Shown here: one piece after another, positions 1 to 12,130 of the stretch
Layout of the letters: each line of letters starts with the position of its first letter
Position numbering within the stretch: the stretch's first letter is position 1
Source of the DNA: Entophlyctis helioformis
Lineage: Eukaryota; Chytridiomycota; Chytridiomycetes; Chytridiales; Chytriomycetaceae
DNA length: 64,000 nt
Reading direction: 5' to 3'
NCBI GenBank assembly: GCA_025526915.1
Contig: JAHLKH010000056.1
Span: forward strand, 1 to 64,000
Translations under genes and position numbers: made by a program
The notes under the pieces: model-generated
Database searches by the model: none
What the model was told of the DNA's origin: nothing
The model's input: the letters and a program-made list of their open reading frames with translations, nothing else

Positions 1-1956
1 TCCGGGGCAGCCAGGAACACATCGATGCGCTTGTACGACGTCGAGCTCTCGGTTGTGTAGTAGATGAGCGTTGGGATATGGCCGAGCGGGTGTCCAATAA
101 ACACAAAGATGGTCAAGGCGGTGAAGATGATCTCGGCTTCCATCAGGCCGCTTGACGAGGCATAGTAGATGAACGCGAGGACAAGAGACATGGATTGCTG
201 GAAAACGGCGCAGAGGTACACGAAGCCAATGAGGATGTCGGTCGAGAGGAGGTAGTGCAGCTGCTTCTTGCGGATCTTGGCAATCTCCTCGTAAAAGACT
301 TCCTCGAGAGCCTCGTACTTGATCATCTTGTTGCCTGTGTGTGAGGTTGGCCATTGGATGGAACGTGTCAATACAGCAGCCACGCACACTGGCGGACAGG
401 CAAACTAAGCGGCGGCGCAGTCCACTCACCGTAGAGGTACTCGCGGAGCTTCCTGATGCGGTCATCCTTGGACGTCATGTACTGCGCCTTGCTCTTGGCA
501 GCGCGCGGCATGAGCCAGAACTGCACCAGCCCAAAGAACAGCAGCGACATGGCGGCAATCCACATGGCGTCGCCCAGCAGCTGGTAAAGTAGTAGAGGCC
601 AAGCGCAATCTCGAGCGGTGCTGCCCATAGCTCGTTGAGCGTACTAAGGAACGTGACGACAGCATCCACGTCGTGGGAAATGAGCGAGTTGATCATGCCC
701 GACGAGAATGTCTGGCGCGACCGCGATGAAAGACGGAGCGACTTGGCATACATGGCGTCGGCGACAGCCGCTTTGATCGACAGCTTGAGGTCGAGAACGA
801 CGGCCGAGTTGGCGTACATGGACAGCGTGCGCATGAGCTGCAGACCGAGCAGCATCGCCGCGAGCACATAGCCATTGTTGACAACCGGCTTGATGTCGCC
901 CACAAAGCCGCCACCCGCGCGGCGGAAGAGATGGTGCTCGACTGTGCCGTTGAGCGGCGCGCCAGAGTGCGAGCTGTCGCCCGAATGCCCCTTGGCAGCG
1001 CCGTCCTTGGCGCTGTCCTTTGCGTGCTTGAGGAAATACAGCACCTGCGTGTCCACGAGCGAGTCAGATCTGTCACATCAGCCAGACATGGGCACGCCAT
1101 CGCCGTACCTGCGGCACCATGAACGGGATAAGAAAGAACAGCGTGACCTGCAGAGCTCTCAGCAGCAGATTGATTGTGCTGTCCACCGTGCCGTCAGTAT
1201 CCACCTCCCACAAAGCATACTTGAGACTCCATGCCGCCTTACAATGGCTTCCAGAACGCCTTGAGCAGCGCGCCGAGCAGACTCGGCCGGGAATGGACCG
1301 CACACCCGAGGCAGCCGCCTCGCCCTCGTCTTCGGACGCATCGCCGTCGGCGACACCGAGCCGGCGCCTGTCGTTGACAAACGCATGCATGCGGGCATGG
1401 AAGCTGTCCAGCGCACGGGCCTTGGCTGCCGCCTTGTCGCTGTCGTCCAGCTCGGGCAGATCCTGTGCGTGCATCCACAGTTAGTCAGCCAGCCAGCCAT
1501 CGATAAGAGGGCTGTGCTGCCGAGATGTGGTGGCCGAAACACACACACACACACACACAGACACAGCATACAGATGGCAAGCACAACGTACGTATTCAGA
1601 CAGCGGCTGCCGTGCACCGCGGGACATGAGCGGCCCAAGCCAGCTGAAGGTCACAAACGACAGAAGCGAGCGCCGGATCGGCCCGAGACTGTTGATTGCA
1701 CGTAGCTGGGCGACACTGGCGATGCTGCCGTTGCGTGCACGTTGAGGCAGTGGCTGACTGTCGGGCAGCTCGCCGCCAGTCCCGGCGTTGGTGTTGTTGG
1801 TGGTCGTCGTCGTGGAAGGTGCTGGCGCAGCGTCAAAGGCGACAGACGGCCGCTGAGTGCTTGGGCTAGCGGCGTCGGGAGGAGCAGTCGGCTGCAGCGT
1901 CTCGACCGAAGTGTACGACGCAGACTGCGATGCAGCAAGCGACGGCGGCACGAGAG
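1..1956 (-). pseudogene. ABCC/MRP-type ABC transporter, N-terminal part, frame-broken and 5'-truncated
   Basis: This minus-strand gene leaves the window on the left, so only the region before and within the first transmembrane domain is present. The exon at 1592-1950 encodes a disordered N-terminus followed by FSWLGPLMSRG, the usual entry motif of ABCC transporters before TMD1. Later exons give the linker (near 1300-1466), RALQVTLFFLIPFMVPQ (near 1120-1190) and the TM2-3 segment with SLRLSSRSRQTFSSG and NSLISHDVDAV, typical of MRP TMD1. Conserved protein switches frame near 590 and twice near 1247-1290, where PSLLGALLKAF lies in another frame. The upstream end fuses directly to a gypsy integrase fragment, so the native start codon is not visible. 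Family assignment is firm; whether it is a pseudogene or carries assembly indels is open. Nucleotide-binding domains would lie beyond position 1. Confidence 0.75.
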
Positions 1957-3245
1957 TGTGTGGCGTGCGACATTGCCTTGCTGCCCATGTCGGACGAGGG
2001 CAACGACGATGTGTTTGTGGTTGTGGATCGCCTGACAAAGCTTGTCAAGTGCGTGCCGACGCGACGCGATGCGACTGCCGAGGATCTTGCCGCGCTGTTC
2101 CTCAACCGATGCGTGCTCGCTGGCCACGGCCTGCCGTCGTCTATCGTGTCGGACCGCGACGCTCGCTTCCTGTCTGCCTTCTGGACGGCGCTCTGTGCTG
2201 CGCTGGACATTGAGCAGGTCATGGCAACGGCCCGCCACCAGGAGACCGACGGCCAGTCCGAACGCACCATCCGCACGCTCAAGGACCTGCTGTCCAAGTA
2301 CGCCAACCACCGCGGCAGGAACTGGGAGCACATGCTCGATGCGGCTGTCCATGCCCTCAACTCTGCTCCAAGTGCATCGACTGGCTATGCTCCATACTTT
2401 CTCGCCTTTGGCCTCGAGCCTCGCACGCTGCCACATGAGCCTGCTGCATCGTCACCGCCTGCTGTCTGCGACCTGCTCGCTGCCATTGACAAGGCTCGCG
2501 TGGATGCCACAGCCAACCTGGTCAAGGCTCAAGAACAGCAGAAGCGCAACGCCGATCGCCACCGCCGTGATGCTCCTGCCAACGCGATCGGCGACATGGT
2601 CATGCTGCAAGCCGGCGGCATTGTGTGGCCCACTGACACGCATCGCCCCAATGCGTTCCTGCCCAACTGGCTGGGTCCATTCCCGATCACAGAGGTCAAT
2701 GCCGCACTGGATGGTCTCAACTGCAAGCTGGCTCTGCATCCGACCATGCATGTCTGCATCCGTGGTTCCATGTCCGTCTGCTGAAGCCGTACCGCGATCC
2801 GGCCGCCGCTTTCCCATGCCGGCCACTGCCTGCTCAGCCGCCTGCAGTCGCCTTTGCTGATGACCCTGCAGCAGCTGAATGGGAGATTGACGCGATTGTT
2901 GGACACAAAGTCGCTCGCAACGGCCACCGCTCCTTTGTGGTCTCGTACCGTGGTTACGGCCTGCACCACAACGAGTACCGCTCAGAGGCTGAGCTGCGCG
3001 AGACTGCACCTGATCTGTTGGACCAGTACCTCGCAGCCCTCCCAGCACAACCACCGGTCCGCCGCAGTCTCCGCCACGCTGTGAATGCACTTGAAGCGAT
3101 CGTGGCTTCCTTCTCTGTCTGTGCCGATTGATCTCTAGTGGATCCCTCGTCAATGGGGGATGTACCGGTCAGCCATGATCGCATTCCACGCATGCACACC
3201 CTGACAGACCACAAGACGACTTGCCCTTATCCCCATCTTGCACAC
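1957..3245 (+). mobile_element. Ty3/gypsy (chromovirus-type) fragment: integrase core, chromodomain, partial 3' LTR
   Basis: The fragment begins at the first catalytic aspartate of a retroviral-type integrase (CDIALLPMSDEG), continues through the second (SDRDARFLSAFW) and the glutamate (QETDGQSERTIRTL), and ends in a chromodomain-like tail (EWEIDAIVGHKVARNGH, SYRGYG). A one-base loss near 2750 relative to the two other copies in the window breaks the integrase C-terminus. The chromodomain itself is open here to the stop at 3131, unlike in the other copies. A polypurine tract (AATGGGGGA) ends at 3160, and a degraded LTR starting TGT at 3161 fades out by about 3245. RT, RNase H, gag and the 5' LTR are absent. 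It lies against the 5' end of the ABCC gene in the opposite orientation. Confidence 0.9.
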
Positions 3246-3319
3246 AGTTGAATGCTGGACGATACTTCATTACATCTAGAATAATCGGATTGGGAAATAG
3301 AGGGGGGATGGGAATGTGT

Positions 3320-6300
3320 TCAAAGTGTAGTGTAGTGGCTTGCAGGGTCAACAAACCGTTTCGCCATCATGGTCGCATACGCAGACTTGCGTGCCTTGCG
3401 GCTCTTCTTGCGGAGGATCCGTTCAGTGGCAGCCTCCGAGACCGAAAACACAGACATGTACGCAAGCACGATGAGGCCGAGCGTGACCGTGAGGAACGCG
3501 AACCGGGAGAGTGGCCGTGCAAACGCAGATGCGGCAATGACAATGGGCGTGACAAGATCGATGATGGCAGATGTGGTCTGGTTGACGAGCTCGTAGGTGA
3601 AGAGCGCCACAAGGGAAAAGAAGAGGATCGTGGTGATGACGTGCGGGATGCGCATGTCAATCTTCTCCTCAGCCGAAAAGGGCGACTTGCCCACATCGTG
3701 CTCAAGGCCAGCATCAAATGACTCGGACTCTGTGCGCTGGCGGTGGCGGCGGCTGGTGGTGGTGGCGGTGGCAGCGTGAGGCACAGTCGCAGTGGCAAAG
3801 TATGTGGGCCGGGGAACAACGACGGACGCGGTAGGTGCAGGTGCAGCAGCAGCCTCGATAGAAACGGGGGCACGCGATCTCACGGGAGACAGCTGGATGC
3901 TCTCCCAGTCTGCCGCCTCGGCACTCTCAACAAACACAGCCGAGTCCGTCTTGACCTCCGTCTTGGACGAGTCGACGTCAGACGAGTTAGACTTGGAGGC
4001 AGAGTCTGTGGCAGCAGGGACGGCAGACGTGCGCCAGGATGCTTGGCTGGCCATGGAGGCGGGAGTCATCGCGACAAGTGGAGACGCGGTGGTGACGGTC
4101 TGGACGTGGTGCACTGCGCCGTATGTGATGGTTGTCTGGGATGCCTTAACAACAGAAGGCACCAGTGTGCCAATGACGGGCTCCTGGACGGCGGCAGTCT
4201 CGACCGTGTGCACCTTGTCTGCGATGGCTGCGACAGCAGAGCCAGTCACAATGTGCGGCACAAGCATGCCAAAGAGCGGGGCATCAAGAGCGACCTCGTC
4301 AATCTCGACAAGGGCGGCAGCAGACACCTCAACTGCCGATGCGGTGGCGATGTGGGGCACAACAACCGGCCTGATGGGCGACGGGATCTCCTTGCTGACA
4401 ACGGACAGAGGCTCCTCGGCCTGGGCAGTGACGAGCTTGGCGTGGACGAGCTTGTCACGCAGGCGGTACTCGTCGAGCAGCTGGGCGACAATGGCGTAAA
4501 TCTCGGATCCGTCAAAGACGTCGGCAATGAGATCGCTCCAGAGAGGGTCGCTTGGTCTGAGCGGCGACGAGGTGAGGAGCAGCGGTGCCAAGTACTGGAT
4601 GGCGCGCGTCTCGATGAACAGGTTGCGGCCATAGGCAAACTGGGTGCACACGACCAAAAAGTTGTTCTTGTGGCCCGTCTCGTCAATGACGATCGGAAGC
4701 TCGTCGTCGCAGACCCACTTGCCGTCGACCAGGAACTTGTACTCGCAGATGTCGCCGTGCTTGAGCCCGTCGCCCTCGACAAAGGCCGAGTACATGGACG
4801 AGCTGTTGTCAAAGAACATGGGCACCTGGCGCTCCCAGTTGTTGAAGGTGCCCGAGATGCTGACCTTGTCGGCGGCGTGGCGCCACACAAAGAAGAACGT
4901 GGGTGCCGGCATGGACCGGTCGCGGTACTCCCAGCCGCGGATCTCGAGCGAGTGGGGCACGTACTCGATGGACACGCGGCGCAGGTCCTTCATCGACACG
5001 ACGTACGTGGACACGCCCTGGTCGCCAAGCGAGTAGTGGATCTCGCCCTCGAGAGCAGGGTGTGGCGACAGGATCAGGTCCGACACGCGGCTCTTGGGGC
5101 CGTTGCTCTGGCGGGGGCCGTCGATCACGGCCGTGACAACCGAGGGCGGGACACGCGAGCCATCGGCGCGCGAGGCGGCGAGCTCTGCAAGAGACTTTCC
5201 TTGCGTGGCAGCAGCGAGCGCGGCCATGAACGCCTGCGCTCTCCGCATCTTGGCAAGCAGCTCCTCCTCGAGCTCGCGGGCGACCTTGATGAGCGAGTGC
5301 AGCGGCACCATGCCCTTGAGGCCGGTGCTGTAGTTTTCGCCAAGACACCAGCCGTCGTGGAACGTCATGTGCACATAGACCATGTCGCCGAGCTGGAGGG
5401 CAATCTCGTTGGGCTTGAGCGGCGCATAGTCAAAGACCGTGACATATGCGCCGGGATCGCCCTCTGCCGAGACGACCGAGTCTGGCTCGTTGTCGCTGAC
5501 GTGGGACAGCACCTCTTCGTCCAGACCGTCTGCCGTGTTGTCGTCCAAGTCGACGTCGGCGTTGGCGCTGGTGTTGTTTGGGCTGCTGCTTCGGATGATG
5601 TTGCTGTTGATGGCAGCGGCGTCCTTGGCTCGGTGATGCTGCTGACACCGAGCGGATCAGCAGCGACGGCGACGGAAGGATCCAGGTCTGCGTTGACGTT
5701 TGTGGCGATGGACGTGATGCTGCCTCTGTGGTCGAAGCGGATCTTGCGGCCAAGCGTGCCCTCGAGAACAGCTGTGCAGTCGGCAGGCAAGTCAGTGTGT
5801 GGTGTGTGTGTGTGTGTGGTCGATGGGTCGGCAAAGGCACTCACAGTTGATCGAGTCGGACGAGTCGGTCGAGGGCATGGGGGCCATGGTGGGCGTGCCG
5901 GTCTCGATGGCCAGCTGCATCACCGACTTTGACAGCCGCACCGACGTCCGCGAGCCTGGCGAGGTGTCGAGTGCCAGCGGCAAGCGTCAGCAAAACGTTT
6001 CGCTGTGCACCGCCTGCGGGGCAGATGGACGCAAAATGTGCACCGTCGGGCTTGGCTGGAGGCGGCTGGAGGCGTCTGGCCTGGCGGGCGGCGCAACAGC
6101 GGTGTGGTCTGTGTGGGAGTGTGCACCTGGTGCAGGTGCAGGTGTTGGGCAGGCAGACGCAGAGGAGCGACGGCCGGCTGCCACTAGCACGCACACAGCC
6201 AGCCAGCCAGCGCAGACCACCGCACAGGCAAGACGGGGCAGACAGCACAGCGGTCGGCGAGTCGTGTCCAAGTCGTCTGACCAGCGAGCAGCGGAGCGGT

Positions 6301-6501
6301 CAAGCAAGACTCACCGGCAAGCGGCGAGCGCAGGGCAGCCAGGTCGTCGAGAGTGACCGACTCGACGGCGGGGCTGCGCAGGGCCGCGAGAACGTCGCTG
6401 CTCTCGTCGTCGTGCGTGGTGGTGGTGGTGGTGGTGGTGGTGTTGCCGCCGGCGAGTGGGGCGGCGTTGGGCACAACGTCTACGTCTATCGATGCTGCCA
6501 T
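3320..6501 (-). CDS. SH3 plus AMPK-beta-type glycogen-binding (CBM48) membrane protein
   Basis: Three or more exons. The start at 6501 opens a Thr-rich, acidic N-terminus; introns follow near 6313 and 5840. The middle exon carries KIRFDH, which fits an RVxF-type PP1 docking motif. The main ORF (from 5548 downward) has an SH3-like domain at about residues 33-90 (VTVFDYAPLKPNEIALQ, GWCLGEN) and a CBM48/AMPK glycogen-binding module at about 215-305 (VSISGTFNNWERQVPMFFD, YKFLVDGKW, GHKNNFL), with the W/K/N ligand residues of the family visible. A long Ser/Thr-rich region, two hydrophobic segments near residues 640-700 and a basic KKSRKARKS tail follow. Inferred role: anchoring a glycogen-related kinase or phosphatase activity to a membrane. 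Between the KIRF exon and the main ORF the frame shifts near 5632 (GAGCCAAG where GAGGCCAAG would keep frame), so the join is uncertain. Confidence 0.7.
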
Positions 6502-6859
6502 TGGCGGGAAAGGCAACAATTCGAGGTCTCGTGCTTGGTCGTGCTCGTGCGTGTGCGAGGCTGCCTGTGGTGGTGGTGCTGTGGTGCCTGTGGTGGTGGT
6601 GTGCAGGCGGTCGGGGATGCCGAGGCGGCAGAGCTGCGAGAGCGGGAGCCACGGCCTAGGCCCAGGCCCAGGCCAATGCCGAGGCCAAACGGCAGCGAGA
6701 AGCGCAGCGGCTGCGGTGGCACGGTCGCTGCTTGCTGCTGTTCCCGTGGCTGCTGTTCCTGTGGCTGTTGCGTCTGCTTCTGCGTCTTTATGGTTCTGGC
6801 CACTGCGCCTGTGCTGCTGCCCGCCTCAGAGGCGCTGGCGCTGCTGTGGTTGTGCTAGA

Positions 6860-6890
<31 letters not shown>

Positions 6891-7335
6891 GAGTTGGGCG
6901 GCATTGCGGATTGCAGGCAGGCAGCGGCTGCCACGGCCGCCTGCGTGTCCCGCACAACGGATGCGTTCATGGAATGTGCCCGTCGCAACGTCATGGCCGT
7001 CGGAGTTTGAGGTGGCAAGGGGCGGGTGGTGCTGTCGGTGCTGACGTGGCAAGCGGCGGTCAATGCTGTCAATGCTGTCGGTGCTGTCGGTGCTTTGGAT
7101 GCTAACGTAAAAGGTGCGCCTCGACTGGTACGAAGTTGTCGTATGCGGGACACAAGCCACTTTTATAGGTGAAGTAGCGAAATCCTGCACGCAGGGTAAA
7201 GCTTGTTGTGACCCACACACCCACACACACACGCCTATGCCCATGCCATGCCCACGACCACGGCCGGCAAACACGGAAAACCTGCGCGCAGCCATGCCTG
7301 CGAGATAGTCCTTGTTTCAGACAGCGACTGGCCAC
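6502..7335. other. Intergenic region, tandem promoter/3' flank
   Basis: No convincing gene. It holds GGCCYA-type short repeats near 6650-6675, a CTG/CAG run, a CA-rich stretch near 7212-7235 and, on the minus strand, a TATAAAAG-like box near 7155-7163. That box could serve the SH3/CBM48 gene downstream, although it is about 650 bp from the start codon. Short ORFs here are low-complexity. Confidence 0.5.
6859..6893. repeat. CTG/CAG trinucleotide run
   Basis: About eleven CTG units with minor interruptions, read directly from the sequence, in the 5' flank of the SH3/CBM48 gene. Length is probably polymorphic. Confidence 0.85.
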
Positions 7336-10300
7336 CTACACCGTGATCGGGTTGTCGTCAATGTCCCTGCCAACGCACACACAGTCAGTCAGTCAGTCGT
7401 CTCGACACAGACACACACACAGCGACTGCCACTGCCACTCACAGAATCTGGCTTTCAACCATCTGCTTGAGCTCAACAGACAGCCCGCCCGTGAGGCGGT
7501 TGCCTTCCAGGTAGATCGCCTGCACTTGAGCCAACAGGGCAATCTCGCGCGGCACAGGGCCAGTGAGCTGGTTGTATGCCAGGATCCTGTGCGGCAACAT
7601 GTCAGTCCCCCTCCATGCACACACATACACAAATACACACGCCACGCATAAGACGCACAGATGCATGAGCCGCGCGAGTCCGCCAATCTCGCGCGGAATC
7701 GGGCCAGTCAGTCTGTTGGAATCCAGTCGCATGACGGTGAGGTTGGCAAGGCGGCCGAGCTCCCGGGGGATACTGCCAGTGAGCTGGTTGTTTTCAACGT
7801 GTCTGTCGCGGCCCCCAGTGAATGCATGCGATCGTGCGTGTCAGTATGCCAGTCTGCCAGTCTGCCACGCCAACGACCCTCCAGTGACAACATACAGATG
7901 CAGCAGGTTGCCAAGGTTGCCGAGCGCTGCCGGGATGGGTCCCTTGAGCTGGTTGTTCATGAGCGCTCTGCATGGGCACAATAGGCGTTAGCCAGGTCCA
8001 ACAAAACATCGCCCTGATAGACACGGCTCCTTACAGCGACCGCAGCTCCTTCAGCTGTCCAAGCTCGGCCGGAATCGACGCGTTCAACTGGTTATCGGAC
8101 AGGATCCTGGCGCATCGCGTCAGTCGCCCATCCGCCTCGCCACCAACAGCGAGCCACTTACAGCTCGGTCAGGCGGGCCAGTCTGCCCAAAGACGTCGGC
8201 ATACTACCCGTGAGCTGGTTCTTGGACAGATCCCTGTCGACCAGCGGTCAGTCGCATGAGCCATCCATCACACACGCTCCCACCAATCGCACTCACAGGA
8301 CAGTCAGCGACGCCATGTTGCCAATCTCGGCGGGAATCGACCCTGTCAGCTTGTTGTTCATGAGCCGTCTGTGCCGCACGCCACACATTGCGCGGCCGTG
8401 TTAGCCAAAATGCAGCGCCGTCAGCCTGACCCAGCAATGCACATACAGCTCCGTGAGACCAGTGAGCAGTCCAAGCTCCTTGGGAATCGGCCCAGTCAGA
8501 CGGTTGTTCTCCACCATCCTGCACAGGCATGTCAGTCTCTGATGCATCCCGCACTGCTTTGGGGCAAACCACACGTACAGCTTCTTGAGCTGGCGCAGGT
8601 TGGCGAGCGTGGGCGGAAGCGAGCCCGTGAGCGCATTCGACGTCAGGTACAGCTGCTTCAGACTGGCCAGGTTTCCAATCTGCACCGGTATGCCGCCAGT
8701 CAGGCTGTTATTGGCCAGACTGAGCCCTTCGAGGTTCCGCAGGGTCATCAGCTCTTTGGCGATCGAGCCATTGAGCCGATTGCCAATCACAGCCAGGTCC
8801 TTGAGGGCGACGCAGCGGCTGAGTGCGGCTGGGACCGAGCCGGTGAGCATGTTGCCCTGCACCTGGCTGCATTGCATTGGCAACCGTTAGAATGCGCTGC
8901 TGTTCCATCATCGAAACGCGTGTGTCGACGTACAAGTACACCAGCTTGGTCAGTCGTGACAGCTCCTGCGGGATCGGCCCAGTGAGGTTGTTATCGCCGA
9001 GCGCGCTGCCCACCATACCGCGTCAACATGCAAAACCATCCAAGTGCTCATCATGCCATGCCAGCCTTACAGCTTAAGCAACTCGGGCAGATTGCCAAGA
9101 GTCGCCGGAATCGATCCAGTCAGCTTGTTGTTGTTGAGCCCAAGACCCTTGAGCTCGGTCATGTTGCCAAACGAGGGCGGGATCTGGCCAGACAGTTGGT
9201 TTTCGCTCAACAGCACAATGTTGGCGTCCACAAGGTTGCCAATGTTGGCTGGAATCGGGCCAGTCAGCTGGTTGTTGTTCAGCGCACTTGGCAAATGCCC
9301 GTTAGCCTTGCGTCGTGAGATGGATCACCAGCTTATGCATCTCTTACAGCAGCACAATGCCTTCAAGGCTGCAGATGCTTGGCGGGATCTTGCCATACAG
9401 GCCGTTGTTGTTGAGCGTCCTGCCATTCCATCGCATCAATGACGCAGCTCGCATCAGACAATAGACACAGACGACCAGCTTACAGGATGGCGAGGTTGGT
9501 CAAGTTTCCAATCTCGCTGGGGATCTCGCCAGTCAGACGGTTAAACGACAGGTCCAACGTGGTGAGCTCTCGAAGGCGGCAGATATCCTTGGGGATCTCG
9601 CCAGTCAAGTCACAGCTCTTGAGTCGGCTGCATTGTCGCACAGACCCAATGTCAGTCCAGCGTTGGCTGTATCAACAACAAAACACGCGCCACTCACAGC
9701 TCCTTCAGACGGCCATTCTGTGTGTCCATAACAGTAGAGTTTGTGAGTGTCACAGACCAAGGCAAAGATACAAATGTTGCGGCCTACCTCCAGCGTGAAC
9801 ATGGGGTGTTCCCTGGTTGTCTTGGTGACGCCCTGTTTCTTGGCCCAGATCGGGAACGCACCAATGAGGATCTCAAGATCAGTCGGATCATCGGCGCGGC
9901 CGGCGGGCCTCGTTGCGGGTGTTGGAGCGGCTGCTTGAACCGAGACAGGCGGAGCAGGAGGAGTGTTGGGAAGCACGGCTCCAAACAGAGGCTTCGCGGC
10001 AGGCACTGCAGTCGGTGCAGCTCCAAAGAGAGGCTTCGCGGCAGGCACCGCAGCCGGTGCGGCTCCAAAGAGAGGTTTCGCGACAGGAGAAGCAGGAGAA
10101 GCACCAAAGAGAGGCTTCGCAGCAGGAGAAGCGGGAGAAGCAGGAGCAGTAGGAGTAGCCGCGGCAGGGGCCGCGGCAGGCACGGCCGCAGCATTAGAGA
10201 CCGCGGCAGGCTTTTTCGACTTTTTCGACTTGGTAGGCTTGGCTGGCTTGGCCTGCTTGGCAGGCGTGAACACGGCATCCAGCTGCTGCACGATGCTGTC

Positions 10301-11927
10301 AAAGGTCGGCCGCTGGGCAGGATCCGCGCGCCAGCAGTCTTCGACAATCCGCCACAGAGCGTCGGGCACGCCGTCGGGGCGTGGCGCGCGCGTGCCCTTG
10401 GCAATGAGCTCCTTGACGACATCGTTGGACGGCTGGTTGGCAAACGGCACCGCGCCGGTGAGGACCTCGACGCACAGCATCGCAAAGGAAAAGGCATCCG
10501 CAGCAGGATGGAGGACGTATCCGGGTGCGTACGTCTCGGGTGCACTCCAGCGGGTGGAGGGCGAGTACATGCTCTCGGACCCTCTGCAAACCGCCTTAAC
10601 AGTCTTGAGGCCAAAGCCGTAAACGACAACACGGCTGTCCTGGCCTGCAGATGCATGCACTGGCGTCAGGTGTGCATTGCCGGACGCCAGGGCAGACGCA
10701 GGAAGGCACGCCGCTACTCACCCACAAGAACGTTCTTGGCGCGCAGATCGCCATGCACGACGGCAGCAGGCGTCTGTCGATGGAGGGCCGCCACGCCTTT
10801 CGCGACAGCCACAAGGTACGCAGCACGCGTCTCCAGCGCCACGTCGCGATGGCGTCGCAGGTGTCTCGCCAGGTCCGTGTCGAGGAGATCGACCACGACA
10901 AACGGCTTGTCCGCATTGATGCACGCGCCGTGCAGTTTGAGCACGTGCGGGTGGTCGATGCCGTACCACTGCTGCACGTCCGCGTCAATGGCTTCTGCCG
11001 CATCGTCGCCCGTGGCGCCGCGCAGGAACTTGAGGGCCACGGGCTGGCCGCGGTACAGGCCGGCAAACACCGAGTCGGGAACCGCGGTGCCCAGCGGCCG
11101 GTTCAGGAAAACGTCCGTGTCGTCGTCGTTGATGATCCATGGCTCGTCGACCCAGATATCGCGGCCGGCGTGGGCCACGGTGGCCTCCATGCGGGTGTTG
11201 AAGACTTGCGTGAGGGTCGTGTGCGTCTCGGGCGGGAACGGCGCCAGGTCACCGTCCATGCACAGCTCGATGTCGACGAGCGCTTCGATGGATCTGACCA
11301 GCCACGAGTGTCAGCTTTCATGCAGCGATGTGGCAGCGGCAGCAACGGCAGCAGCGGCAGCGTCAACGGTACTCACTCGGCAAGGCCCGTGGTCTGCGCT
11401 GCCAGCGAGTTGATGACCGACGGCAGGATGCCTTCGTCCAGAGCCACAGCCTTGTCCATCTTGGACGCCTCGACGTCAAAGCCCTTGAGCCGCATGCCCT
11501 GCACGGTTGCCACGTCGTCGGTCAGTCGGTCAGTCGGTTAGTGGGTCGGTCAGACACAGACAGACAGACACAAGTCAGACAGACGCACATGGGCGAGCTC
11601 GCCGAGCTCGCTGTTAAAGGCAACGGCCTTGACAGCAACGGCGGGCGACTTGAGCAACTGGCGCAGCAGCGACATGGCGGCCAGCTTGTCGACGAAGCGC
11701 TGGATGGCCAGCAGCGTGGTGTTGATGCGCTCGATGAACGGCGCAACGGTGGCCGGCCCGTCCGCCGTGCAGCGGGCTCGCAGGGCGGCCAGCAGGAGAG
11801 AGACGTTCTGTCTGAGCGTGTGCATGGCCACCTTGTTGACCTGGATGTGCGGCTGCGTGGCCTGCATGCCGGCTGCCGCAAGCGACGCCGTGGCGAGAAT
11901 CTCGTCGGTCGTTGGCTGGTCGGACAT
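7336..11927 (-). CDS. Pseudokinase (TKL-like) with C-terminal leucine-rich repeats
   Basis: Start at 11927; stop TAG at 7336-7338. Exon 1 encodes a helical N-terminal domain of about 110 aa. The kinase domain follows (exons at about 11300-10735 and 10640-9790): QPVALKFL supplies the ATP-site lysine, HGDLRAKNVL the catalytic loop, and RWSAPET the TKL-like APE motif. The Mg-binding DFG is replaced by GFG (VVVYGFGLKT), so activity is doubtful. A Lys/Pro/Ala-rich linker contains four AKPLFGA repeats. From about 9740 downward some 18 LRRs of the plant-like LxGxIP type follow, most on single exons with phase-2 introns at both ends. No signal peptide or TM segment is seen, so the protein is probably cytoplasmic. 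The order kinase then LRR is the reverse of plant LRR receptor kinases. Alternative: two genes, but continuous in-frame splicing at 9789-9722 and 9702-9630 argues for one. Confidence 0.75.
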
Positions 11928-12130
11928 GACGTTGATCGAGATACAGTGAACGCGGCGAGGCTGGCGTCGAATGTCCTTTTATTGCCTTGTCTGCATGCCT
12001 TGTCCACCCTCCTTGTCTGCAGCTCCTGTCTGCACCTCCATGTTGCCCTCCTCCCGTGCTCTGCCCTCACACGCCCCCACACGCCCTCACACATCACGTC
12101 CACTCCAACCTGCCCTCCGTGTCCGTGCGA

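Noticed and set aside
3743..5932. A 729-aa plus-strand ORF with many charged residues
   Set aside because: It is the exact antisense of the SH3/CBM48 gene; the minus strand has recognisable domains and the plus strand none. High GC with few stop codons makes long antisense ORFs common here.
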